NCBI GenBank assembly: GCA_937928385.1
Contig: CALEZD010000057.1
Span: 1 to 24,284, forward strand
Source of the DNA: an uncultured Bacteroidota bacterium
GTDB lineage: Bacteria > Bacteroidota > Bacteroidia > Chitinophagales > Chitinophagaceae
Length of the DNA stretch: 24,284 bases
Direction: 5' to 3'
The position numbers were made by a program, and so were the translations under genes. The notes under the pieces were generated by a model. That model worked only from the letters and a program-made list of their open reading frames with translations. It had not been told where the DNA came from and ran no database searches. Below are positions 7,959 to 15,287 of this stretch, piece by piece; within the stretch, counting starts at the first letter, position 1, and every line of letters starts with the position of its first letter.

Positions 7959-9983
7959 TTATTTTAAGGTTTCGTCCAGCCATTTGAAGAACTCCCTGTG
8001 CCATGCGACGCCATTATGCGCATGCAGTATCCAGTGGTTCTCATTGGGGAAGTAGAGCAGTTTGCTTTTTATGCCCCTTAACTGTGCCGCCTGGAAGGCT
8101 TCCAGCCCCTGCTCTATACCTACCCTGAAATCGAGGCCACCCTGGATAATCATAATAGGTGTGTTCCACTTATCTACAAACTTGCTGGGATCGAATTTTT
8201 TATATGATTCAGGCTTTGGTGTTTCCCAATAGGCACCACCCATATCAAAGTTAGCGAACCACAATTCTTCCGTTGTGCCGTACCAACTCTTCAGGTCGAA
8301 CAGGCCATCGTGCGCAATGAATGACTTAAACCTGTTGTTGTGTATACCTGCCAGCATAAATACACTGTAGCCTCCATAACTGGCACCCACACAACCCAAG
8401 CGGTCTTTGTCCACATAAGGCTCTTTGGATATCTCGTCTATCGCAGCCAGGTAGTCCTGCATAGGCTTGCCACCCCAGTCTTTACTTATAGATTCATTCC
8501 ATTGCGTACCCCAGCCCGGCATACCGTGGCGGTTGGGCGCTACCACTATGTACCCATTGGCAGCCATCAACTGGAAGTTCCACCTGTAGCTGTAGAATTG
8601 TGACAAAGCAGACTGCGGACCGCCCTGGCAGTACAACAGTGTGGGGTATTTTTTCAGCGGATTAAAATTGGGCGGGTATATCACCCATACGCCCATCTGC
8701 TCACCACTGCCTGTAGTTATCATGCGCAGTTCGGTTTTGCTCAAACCAATACTGCCATAGGTTGCATCGTTCTCGTGTGTGAGCGCACGCATACTGCCGT
8801 CTTTAGGATTCACTGCAAATACTTCGGGGGCATGATTCATATCTCTTCGGTCAACTATCAGCTCACCTCCTGCTGCTTGCCCCGCGGGCGTACCCATATC
8901 AAATACACCATTGGTTACCTGTCGAACAGCGGGCAGCATTTTGTTCATGAGGTTTTGTGGTATAGCAATTTCAAACAACTGCACAGTGCCTTTCGTCGGT
9001 GCATTGAAGTAAATGTACCTGCCGCTGTTGTCCCAGCTAAAACCATTGACGGTTTCGTCCCATGCACCGGTCATGTTACGCTTATATCCGTTGCCGTCCC
9101 AGTCCATTACATAGAGGTCATTTTTATCCGCTTCATAACCATCGCGGCGCATGCTGGTCCATGCCAGGCGTTGGCCATCGGGACTGAATACAGGGTTAGT
9201 ATCAAAGCCCATCATACCGGCAGTCAGGTTGATGGTGTTTCCTGTGGCTATATCATAGTGATAGATATCGGTGTTGGTACTTACCGCATACTCCTTGCCA
9301 AACTTCTTCTTGGTAACGTACAACAGGCCTTTACTGTCGGGGGTCCATACAATATCCTCTTCGCCGCCAAATGGCTTTTGCGGGCAGTCATAAGGTGTAT
9401 CTTCCATTATATCTTTAGTGCTGCCATCGCTCAATGTTGTGATGAATACATGCGAAAACTTACCATCTTCCCATGTATCCCAGTGGCGATAGTTCAGGTC
9501 GGTATATGCCTGCATTGTAGTGCCGGGCAAGTCGGGGTAAATGTCCGTACCCAGCATCTTTTTCACGAGTACGTCTTTACTGTACGCAATCTTCTTACCA
9601 TCGGGCGACACTACAATATTTTCCAATCCCTCTACCCCATCATATACACCTTTCCATGTCTTGCCCTTATCCTTGCTCAGATACAACACTTTGCCCTCCA
9701 CTGCATACCAGCCGTTTTTATCGCGCTGTATCACTGACTTTTTTTCCGGCAGCACCAGTTCTTCTTTATTGCCGGTAGCTATGTCCAATGTATAGGACTT
9801 AGCTGCCGACTTTTCAGTCTTCAAATCGTACTGGCGGGCGCTGTAATACAGTTTTTTGCCATCGCGGCTTACATCCTGTATGCCTACGCGTTTAAGGCTC
9901 CAAAGCAGTTCCGGTGTCATTACACTCTGCGCAAGTATAGCGTTTGAGCATAACAGTAGTAGTGGAATGAGTATATGTTTCAT
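7959..9983 (-). CDS. S9-family (prolyl oligopeptidase / dipeptidyl aminopeptidase-like) secreted peptidase
   Basis: 674 residues with a signal peptide (1-19, ending in ILAQ), so periplasmic or surface. Residues from about 40 to 400 form a beta-propeller with repeated WD40-like/PD40 strands (VSPDGKKIAYSKD, WTPDSKGLLYVT, FSPDGQRLAWTS, WDNSGRYIYFNA). The C-terminal alpha/beta hydrolase domain holds the catalytic triad: Ser535 in GASYGGYS, Asp618 in GGLDFRVG and His650 in NENHWILH. Family knowledge: these enzymes cut small peptides, often after proline or with dipeptidyl specificity; the exact substrate cannot be read here. It follows the Ig-like lipoprotein gene by 29 nt on the same strand, probably in one transcript, and ends at a strong terminator. 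Confidence 0.95.
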   Translation of the reverse strand: MKHILIPLLLLCSNAILAQSVMTPELLWSLKRVGIQDVSRDGKKLYYSARQYDLKTEKSAAKSYTLDIATGNKEELVLPEKKSVIQRDKNGWYAVEGKVLYLSKDKGKTWKGVYDGVEGLENIVVSPDGKKIAYSKDVLVKKMLGTDIYPDLPGTTMQAYTDLNYRHWDTWEDGKFSHVFITTLSDGSTKDIMEDTPYDCPQKPFGGEEDIVWTPDSKGLLYVTKKKFGKEYAVSTNTDIYHYDIATGNTINLTAGMMGFDTNPVFSPDGQRLAWTSMRRDGYEADKNDLYVMDWDGNGYKRNMTGAWDETVNGFSWDNSGRYIYFNAPTKGTVQLFEIAIPQNLMNKMLPAVRQVTNGVFDMGTPAGQAAGGELIVDRRDMNHAPEVFAVNPKDGSMRALTHENDATYGSIGLSKTELRMITTGSGEQMGVWVIYPPNFNPLKKYPTLLYCQGGPQSALSQFYSYRWNFQLMAANGYIVVAPNRHGMPGWGTQWNESISKDWGGKPMQDYLAAIDEISKEPYVDKDRLGCVGASYGGYSVFMLAGIHNNRFKSFIAHDGLFDLKSWYGTTEELWFANFDMGGAYWETPKPESYKKFDPSKFVDKWNTPIMIIQGGLDFRVGIEQGLEAFQAAQLRGIKSKLLYFPNENHWILHAHNGVAWHREFFKWLDETLK

Positions 9984-10012
9984 AAATAACCTATTGTAGC
10001 GTAAATATAATT

Positions 10013-11557
10013 TTATTTCTCCCCGGCTTTCTCCCCCCGTTTGGGTGGTGCGGCCCCTGCCTTTGGCTTTGGTTTGGGTTTAGGGTTCAGGTCTTCCGTA
10101 AGCGGTGTTTTAAAATCTATTACATTCTCCCAGCCTGCTTTCAACTCAATTGCGTCTGTATAAGGTATTACGAGTTCGGGCTGCTTTTTGGCAAATAGGT
10201 CGCCGGTGTCCCATTTACCATTTTCATTTTCATCCACTATTATCCTGATGTTGTACTTATCAGGGTTCAGCCTCCTGATAGTTACAGAGGTGTCAGTTAT
10301 GGGTTCCTGATAAATCGAATCCTTTTCAGTGCCCAGTCGCAGCAAATACTTATTGCCATAATACTGAGCCGGTACATGTATCACAATGATACCATAATCA
10401 TCTTCGCCCCTGGTACGGAAAATGTGTTTGGAAGGCATGGCCAGTAACTTTGCCGTATCCTGTGCAAAGTCTTTCAGCAGCCTGATAGTATATACTGTAT
10501 TTTCTTTCCAGTTGGTATTCAACAACAACACTTCTTCTGTGGTATCCCGTTTTAAAGTGTATGGAACTTCAACCTCTATCCCCATGCTATCTAAGCTCAG
10601 GAATACCCTGTAAGTATTGTATGTATCAATGGGATTGCTAAAGGTTATTCTAATAGCCTTATTTACATCATGCGTGCGTTTCTCAATATCTGAGGTGTCT
10701 ACTGCTACATTGTACCGCAGTTCTTTTTCATCGGCTTTATCCACGCGTCTTTTATTAAAACCGGGCTTGGTGCGTTTTTTCAAGCTATCTTCTTCATCCA
10801 GCGAGTCAGGCGGTACGATTTCTTTGAACACACGTAATAGTATTGGCTCTTCCGGTTTAACACTATCTACAGGAATAATGACTGAATCTATGAAGGCAAT
10901 TTTTTCCTCCTCACCATCGTACATAAGGTTGCCGTTATCATCTTTCAACGCATATACACGAAACTTTGAACCAGGCAATCCCATAAAGATGAACCTGCCT
11001 TTATCTAAAGTATTGGTAACATACAAAGGTTTTTCTTTCACTACAGCACTATCCGGCTTTGCAGCATCATATAGCAGCAATGTAATTCCTGATGCATGCA
11101 TGCCTGTTTCTGCATCATACACTATACCATACATCTCCAATGAATCAAAATAACTGCCTGTGCTGAATATATAATTGAGGTTTTTGAATACATTTCCTTC
11201 ATTCAGGTCTTTTATAGAATTACCAAAGTTGACCCTGTATGTTGTATTCTCCTTCAGCAAGGAATCAGGTATTTTAAGAGTCAATTTTTTGCCATTCACA
11301 ACGGTAACTACAGGAACAGGCAATACGGGTGAAACCTGAATTTCTTTACCGGGTTCATTCAAGGAGATAAACTCATCGAACTCTATGTTAATTTTTGTAA
11401 CACGGGTATTCAGCAGGGAATCTTTGGGGGATAATTCTACTAACTTAGGTGGTGTAACGTCTTTTTTACCCCCCGTGGGCGGTACAATATTGGCGCAACC
11501 GGTAAAGATGCCCAATGAAACCACAGCAGAAACAGTACGTAAGCGGAACGCCATCAT
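10013..11557 (-). CDS. SbsA-type Ig-like domain lipoprotein
   Basis: 514 residues from the ATG at 11557 (a TTG three codons upstream also opens the frame but is less likely). The signal peptide ends in a lipobox, IFTGC, with Cys21 followed by ANIVPPTGGKKDVTPP, a conserved beginning of this Bacteroidota lipoprotein family. Residues about 35-135 form an SbsA-like Ig domain (LVELSPKDSL, INIEFDEFI, LKENTTYRVNFG). Then come a Cna-B/prealbumin-like beta region (GMHASGITLLLYDA; LDKGRFIFMGLPGSKFRVYALKDDNGN) and a second copy of that style near 430-470 (LNPDKYNIRIIVDENENGKWDTG). The C-terminus is Lys/Pro-rich (PKPKPKPK). The enzymatic role is unknown; it probably acts as an envelope structural protein. 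It is divergent from the GPx gene and upstream of the S9 peptidase. Confidence 0.9.
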   Translation of the reverse strand: MMAFRLRTVSAVVSLGIFTGCANIVPPTGGKKDVTPPKLVELSPKDSLLNTRVTKINIEFDEFISLNEPGKEIQVSPVLPVPVVTVVNGKKLTLKIPDSLLKENTTYRVNFGNSIKDLNEGNVFKNLNYIFSTGSYFDSLEMYGIVYDAETGMHASGITLLLYDAAKPDSAVVKEKPLYVTNTLDKGRFIFMGLPGSKFRVYALKDDNGNLMYDGEEEKIAFIDSVIIPVDSVKPEEPILLRVFKEIVPPDSLDEEDSLKKRTKPGFNKRRVDKADEKELRYNVAVDTSDIEKRTHDVNKAIRITFSNPIDTYNTYRVFLSLDSMGIEVEVPYTLKRDTTEEVLLLNTNWKENTVYTIRLLKDFAQDTAKLLAMPSKHIFRTRGEDDYGIIVIHVPAQYYGNKYLLRLGTEKDSIYQEPITDTSVTIRRLNPDKYNIRIIVDENENGKWDTGDLFAKKQPELVIPYTDAIELKAGWENVIDFKTPLTEDLNPKPKPKPKAGAAPPKRGEKAGEK

Positions 11558-11563
11558 TGCGGG

Positions 11564-11571
11564 CAAAAATA
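11564..11571 (-). promoter_or_regulatory. Possible -7 element for the Ig-like lipoprotein gene
   Basis: TATTTTTG on the minus strand matches TAnnTTTG exactly, but it ends only 6 nt before the ATG. The transcript would then be almost leaderless. No TTTG stands at the -33 distance, so this is a weak call. Confidence 0.25.
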
Positions 11572-11658
11572 AGACTTAACAGTTGTAATAAAAGCTGTTA
11601 ACTGATTGTTCCGTAATTTAGCCGTGGATTTATTAGCGGGTTTAACAAATATTAAATT

Positions 11659-12207
11659 ATGATTTTCAGCATGTTATTTCTATTCAACTGGTTTTCGTTT
11701 GGCGTTCCTCCCGCACCGGAGGGGCAAATGCACAATAGTATATATGAATATAAGGTGGAGGCACTGGACGGGAGCACTATTGACTTCTCAGATTTTAAAG
11801 GCAAAAAGATACTGATAGTAAACACAGCCTCCAAGTGCGGATATACCTATCAATACGAGGGGCTGGAAGCATTGTATAAGAAGTACAAGGGGAAACTGGT
11901 AATAGTGGGCTTCCCATCCAACAACTTTGGTTTCCAGGAGCCGGGCTCTAATGAAGATATAGCAGCTTTTTGCCAGAAAAACTATGGTGTCACCTTCCCT
12001 ATGGCAGCCAAGATAGATGTAAAGGGCAAAGACATGGCACCCATCTACCACTGGCTGACAAAAAAAGAATATAACAACTACGACAACAGCAGCGTAAAAT
12101 GGAACTTCCAGAAGTACCTGGTAGACGAAGAAGGCAAGTTGGTGGGCATTTACTCATCTAAGGTAAAACCTGATGATACTGAGTTGATACAAGCGATAGA
12201 AAAGTAA
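11659..12207 (+). CDS. Glutathione peroxidase family (thioredoxin-dependent type) protein
   Basis: 182 residues. Reduces peroxides through a cysteine thiol. The peroxidatic Cys60 lies in NTASKCGYT, Gln93 in FGFQEPG, and Trp148-Asn149 in VKWNFQKYL; these complete the Cys-Gln-Trp-Asn tetrad. Cys105 (AAFCQKNYGVTFP) is at the position of the resolving cysteine of the non-selenium class, so thioredoxin is the likelier reductant than glutathione (established for that class, not shown here). The N-terminus (residues 1-22) is hydrophobic and could be a signal or anchor sequence; the catalytic domain begins near residue 28. The gene stands alone, divergent from the Ig-like lipoprotein, and ends at a strong terminator. 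Confidence 0.95.
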   Translation: MIFSMLFLFNWFSFGVPPAPEGQMHNSIYEYKVEALDGSTIDFSDFKGKKILIVNTASKCGYTYQYEGLEALYKKYKGKLVIVGFPSNNFGFQEPGSNEDIAAFCQKNYGVTFPMAAKIDVKGKDMAPIYHWLTKKEYNNYDNSSVKWNFQKYLVDEEGKLVGIYSSKVKPDDTELIQAIEK

Positions 12208-12220
12208 ATATAAGTATAAA

Positions 12221-12241
12221 GCCCGCTCTATGAGAGCGGGC
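12221..12241 (+). terminator. Intrinsic terminator of the GPx gene
   Basis: An 8-bp GC-rich stem (12221-12228 GCCCGCTC, 12234-12241 GAGCGGGC) with a 5-nt loop, followed by TCTTTCTTTATTT. It begins 13 nt after the GPx stop, between two convergent genes, and could partly serve the minus strand as well. Confidence 0.88.
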
Positions 12242-12265
12242 TCTTTCTTTATTTATGGCAGGTTA

Positions 12266-12607
12266 TTACCTGCGGGGTAAGCCGGGATGAGGCGGCAGTG
12301 GCGGCAAAGGCGGATTCTTAGGCACGGGTAAGGGTGGCGGAACAGGTACAGGTTGTACAATTACCCTGGCAGGTGGCGCAGGTGCAGGTACATACACTCT
12401 CTCAACCCTGGCAGGTGGCGCTGGCACCACCACTACCCTTTCTTTATTTTTATAATGGCCCCGTTTATGGTTAGGATGTTTTTGATTATATCCCTTTTTA
12501 TGCGGGTGCTTATCATGTCCTTTCTTTTTGCCCTGCTGTGCATCAGCACTAAAACCGGCGAACATGATAGCTAACGCCAATAACCCGGTTACGATATTCC
12601 GTTTCAT
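12266..12607 (-). CDS. Small secreted His/Lys-rich, Pro-rich protein of unknown function
   Basis: 113 residues from the ATG at 12607 (an in-frame ATG at 12652 would put 15 residues before the signal peptide and is unlikely). Residues 1-24 form a clear signal peptide ending in SADAQ. Residues 26-57 are dominated by Lys, His, Gly and Asn (GKKKGHDKHPHKKGYNQKHP). Residues 61-113 contain 22 prolines in 53 positions, including a duplicated PAPPARV unit (62-68 and 76-82) and a terminal PPLPPLPPHPG stretch. No catalytic motif is visible. The composition suggests an extended, cationic envelope protein that could bind metal, polyanions or cell-wall material; that is inference. It follows the next small secreted protein gene on the same strand by 75 nt and converges on GPx. 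Confidence 0.72.
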   Translation of the reverse strand: MKRNIVTGLLALAIMFAGFSADAQQGKKKGHDKHPHKKGYNQKHPNHKRGHYKNKERVVVVPAPPARVERVYVPAPAPPARVIVQPVPVPPPLPVPKNPPLPPLPPHPGLPRR

Positions 12608-12682
12608 ACTTAATGCATTTTGGTTAGTCATTAGAACAAACCCAGCCGACATGCAGTTGCGTATGAAATGTTAAAGCGGGAA

Positions 12683-13036
12683 TTAACGCGGGCATTTGGT
12701 AGATGCCACTTCTTTATTATCCACCCTTTGCAGCTTTGCGTTATTTCGCCTGTCAAAGTTGAATAAAGATTTGCGTTCCTGTTTTTTGCGGGCGATTTTT
12801 TCTTCGTTTTCCTTCACCTGTTTGGGTGATTTTGCCTGCCTGGCAGTACGCTCCTTCTCTTTTTCCTGCTCCACTAGTTCAGGGAACTTTATGAGCGATT
12901 TACGCACCTTCCAGGATTGCTTTTTCGGCGGGCATTTGGTTTGGCTATATTGGGCAAAAACATCGCCGCCCGTGATGATGAACAAACCGCAAAGGCATAT
13001 CAGCCATGTTAATAATCGTTTAGACGCTTGTTTCAT
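12683..13036 (-). CDS. Small secreted charged protein with repeated TKCP motif, unknown function
   Basis: 117 residues from the ATG at 13036 (a GTG eight codons upstream is also open). The signal peptide spans 1-29 (RLLTWLICLCGLFIITGG, ending VFAQ). The mature part is highly charged; residues about 54-90 (ELVEQEKEKERTARQ, ENEEKIARKKQERK) have the look of a single alpha helix or coiled coil. TKCP occurs twice, at 33-36 just after the signal peptide and at 113-116 at the very end, giving two cysteines at the ends of the mature chain. The two copies share a 13-bp identical DNA segment. I do not recognise the family. The gene lies downstream of accC and upstream of the Pro-rich secreted protein on the same strand. 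Confidence 0.68.
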   Translation of the reverse strand: MKQASKRLLTWLICLCGLFIITGGDVFAQYSQTKCPPKKQSWKVRKSLIKFPELVEQEKEKERTARQAKSPKQVKENEEKIARKKQERKSLFNFDRRNNAKLQRVDNKEVASTKCPR

Positions 13037-13147
13037 ACCTACACATTTTTTCTGCTTCACAATATGCTATAACAGCTACTGTATTAACAGACGGTAATAA
13101 TGAAACAATGGTGAGTGGCCAATTGTTATAATATTGTCATATTAACA

Positions 13148-14629
13148 TTACCTGCGCCTTGTTTTCCAGTTGGCAGCCCCGTTAGACTGGGTATTAAGCT
13201 GATGAACGGGCTTTTTCTCTTTTTCCCATACATAAGCGGAAAGCAGCGCGGCCACCTTGTCCGCTTCTTCATCGTCCTGTTGCAGGTACTCCGGTTTGAA
13301 GTACTTGTCAATGAACTTTGTGTCAAACTTACCCTGCCTGAATGGCTCCGTTTGCACCGCCCATTTGCCAAAACCCAGTGTGGTTTTTATACCACTTATA
13401 TGGTATTCATCTACAGCGCGGCAGAGCCTGTCGATAGCCTCATCGCGGGTAGCGGCATGCACTACCAGTTTGGCTATCATGGGATCGTAGAAGATGGGGA
13501 TATCCATACCCTGCTCATAACCGTCATCTACACGAACGCCCGGGCCTTTAGGCGGCATATATGTGTCCAGCCTGCCGGTATCGGGCAGGAAGTTGTTGGC
13601 CGGGTCTTCCGCACATACCCTCAATTCTATTGAGTGGCCGTTGATTTTCAAGTCGTCCTGCGTAAAGGAGAGTTTTTCGCCACGGGCTACATGTATCTGC
13701 TCCTTCACCAGGTCAATGCCTGTTATCATTTCAGACACACAGTGCTCTACTTGCAGGCGGGTGTTCATTTCCAGGAAGTAGAAGTTCAGTTCTTCATCTA
13801 CCAGGAACTCTACCGTGCCCGCGCCATGGTACTTGCAGGAACGGGCTACCGCTACCGCACTTTCGCCCATCGCTTTACGTATATCAGGTGTCAGGCAGCT
13901 TGATGGTGCTTCTTCAATCAACTTCTGGTGACGGCGCTGTATAGAACACTCCCGCTCGAAGAGGTACACATAATTGCCATGCTGGTCGCCCAACAGCTGA
14001 ATTTCTATATGCTTTGGCGCTGTCACATACTTCTCTATAAACACTGCATCGTCGCCAAAAGAGTTAAGGGCCTCGCTTTTAGCCATCTGCATCTGCGATT
14101 CCAGTTCGCCCTCGTTGTTCACCACACGCATACCCTTGCCGCCACCACCTGCAGAAGCCTTTATCAGCACGGGATAACCCGCTTCTTTTGCAATCTTTTT
14201 TGCCTCCTCTACACTCTCCAGCGGGTTTTCAGTACCCGGCACCATCGGCACATTGAACTTCTTTGCAGCTTGCTTGGCCGATATCTTGCTGCCCATTATA
14301 TCGATAGAATAAGCGGAAGGGCCTATGAATATCAATCCTGCATCAGCCACAGCTTTGGAGAAAGAAGCATTCTCACTCAGGAAACCATAGCCGGGGTGTA
14401 TAGCATCAGCGCCGAGTTGTTTGGCCACTTCAATTATCTTATCGGCACGCAAGTAAGACTGTGCAGAGAGCGCCGGGCCAATACATACCGCCTCATCGGC
14501 AAAACGTACGAAAGGCATATTCCTGTCTGCTTCTGAATATACTGCTATAGTCTTAATTCCCATTTCGCGAGCCGTGCGCATAACACGCTGGGCTATCTCG
14601 CCACGATTGGCTATCAGAATTTTTTGCAT
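13148..14629 (-). CDS. accC: Acetyl-CoA (or acyl-CoA) carboxylase biotin carboxylase subunit
   Basis: Carboxylates the biotin of a carrier protein using ATP and bicarbonate, the first half-reaction of acetyl- or propionyl-CoA carboxylase. The N-terminal domain starts KILIANRGEIAQRVMRTARE and includes HPGYGFLSEN (78-87). The ATP-grasp domain holds KASAGGGGKGM (157-167), and the active-site loop is EMNTRLQVEH. The total of 493 residues is about 45 longer than E. coli AccC. The extra C-terminus (from about 450: QQDDEEADKVAALLSAYVWE...) resembles the extension of subunits that pair with a separate carboxyl carrier and carboxyltransferase in acyl-CoA carboxylases. No carrier or carboxyltransferase gene is in the window, so the substrate cannot be decided. 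The usual HPVTE after the loop reads HCVSE here. Confidence 0.94.
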   Translation of the reverse strand: MQKILIANRGEIAQRVMRTAREMGIKTIAVYSEADRNMPFVRFADEAVCIGPALSAQSYLRADKIIEVAKQLGADAIHPGYGFLSENASFSKAVADAGLIFIGPSAYSIDIMGSKISAKQAAKKFNVPMVPGTENPLESVEEAKKIAKEAGYPVLIKASAGGGGKGMRVVNNEGELESQMQMAKSEALNSFGDDAVFIEKYVTAPKHIEIQLLGDQHGNYVYLFERECSIQRRHQKLIEEAPSSCLTPDIRKAMGESAVAVARSCKYHGAGTVEFLVDEELNFYFLEMNTRLQVEHCVSEMITGIDLVKEQIHVARGEKLSFTQDDLKINGHSIELRVCAEDPANNFLPDTGRLDTYMPPKGPGVRVDDGYEQGMDIPIFYDPMIAKLVVHAATRDEAIDRLCRAVDEYHISGIKTTLGFGKWAVQTEPFRQGKFDTKFIDKYFKPEYLQQDDEEADKVAALLSAYVWEKEKKPVHQLNTQSNGAANWKTRRR

Positions 14630-14678
14630 GGGCGCTAAGATAAGGGTATTGAGCCATAAGTCGCAAGTCGTAAGTTCC

Positions 14679-15089
14679 CTACTCCTGCGATTTCAGCTTG
14701 GTACCCTTGCCGTACCTCACAAACATATTAAGGTATAATACACGTGAAATACGCATCAACCATGGCTGCAGTAATACTACAATAGCCGTGCTGGTTATAA
14801 AATAGTATATCATGCTGTTGTCCTGGAATGAGAGGCCGAATATGAGCCAATACCATATAAGATTGATAAAATACAGCCCAACTGATATTGCATAACTAAC
14901 ATATCCCGTACCATAATAAAAACCTACTTCCAGTTCGTATTTCTGGCCGCATACAGGGCATTTTTCAGGCATATCCAGCAATTTGTTTAATGGAAATATG
15001 CTTTTGTTGGTGAACATGTGGCCCTTTCGGCAGTTGGGGCACTTCATATTGACGATGGAAGGAACAAGAGCAGGATGATTGTGAGCCAT
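14679..15089 (-). CDS. DUF983 family membrane protein
   Basis: 136 residues. The N-terminal cytosolic part carries two CxxC pairs (Cys17/Cys20 in MKCPNCRKG, Cys44/Cys47 in EKCPVCGQ) that look like a zinc ribbon. Next comes the family signature ELEVGFYYGTGYVSYA, then two transmembrane segments (about 64-88 and 94-112) and a basic tail. Family knowledge: DUF983 proteins are small membrane proteins of unknown role, often near respiratory or housekeeping genes. The ATG at 15089 gives a 14-residue lead before the first Cys pair; the ATG at codon 15 is also possible. The accC gene begins 49 nt downstream on the same strand. Confidence 0.88.
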   Translation of the reverse strand: MAHNHPALVPSIVNMKCPNCRKGHMFTNKSIFPLNKLLDMPEKCPVCGQKYELEVGFYYGTGYVSYAISVGLYFINLIWYWLIFGLSFQDNSMIYYFITSTAIVVLLQPWLMRISRVLYLNMFVRYGKGTKLKSQE

Positions 15090-15106
15090 GCTATGGAAGC
15101 TTTTTG

Positions 15107-15114
15107 CAAAAGTA
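15107..15114 (-). promoter_or_regulatory. TAnnTTTG -7 element upstream of the DUF983 gene
   Basis: TACTTTTG on the minus strand is an exact -7 match, 17 nt before the DUF983 ATG. No TTTG is found at the -33 spacing. It may drive the DUF983-accC pair. Confidence 0.4.
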
Positions 15115-15224
15115 CGGTTTTGGGCTGTGCATCTCTGTTACTTTTGTCACAAAAAACAGAAGGAGAAAGCGATACTCCCTTTGCCTCGAGGCCAAAATTG
15201 TCATTAGCAAAATTTAATTATTGT

Positions 15225-15256
15225 TTTGGCTAACGTGTTATTCTGGCATAGATTTG
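15225..15256 (+). promoter_or_regulatory. Bacteroidota promoter of the T9SS type A gene
   Basis: TTTG at 15225-15228 (within TTTTGG), a 20-nt spacer, and TAGATTTG at 15249-15256 match the -33 and -7 consensus exactly. The start of transcription should be near 15262, giving a 5' UTR of about 25 nt before the ATG at 15288. Confidence 0.8.
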
Positions 15257-15287
15257 GTATTCATACTGACTTAGAAAACCACATTTT

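Noticed and set aside
8775..9737. A 320-codon open frame on the plus strand, antisense to the S9 peptidase gene
   Set aside because: The peptidase on the other strand has a full domain set and catalytic triad. The antisense translation has no recognisable domain and is explained by codon bias of the real gene.
12364..12423. Direct DNA repeat (CCTGGCAGGTGGCGC, two copies 44 nt apart) considered as an intergenic repeat
   Set aside because: It lies within the Pro-rich coding region and simply encodes the duplicated PAPPARV unit.
13104..13127. Imperfect hairpin AACAATGG/CCaATTGTT just past the accC stop, considered as the accC terminator
   Set aside because: The stem is AT-rich with a bulge and is followed by only three T residues; too weak to call.
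13928..14536. A 202-codon plus-strand open frame opposite accC
   Set aside because: accC on the other strand carries all ATP-grasp motifs; the antisense product has no domain character.
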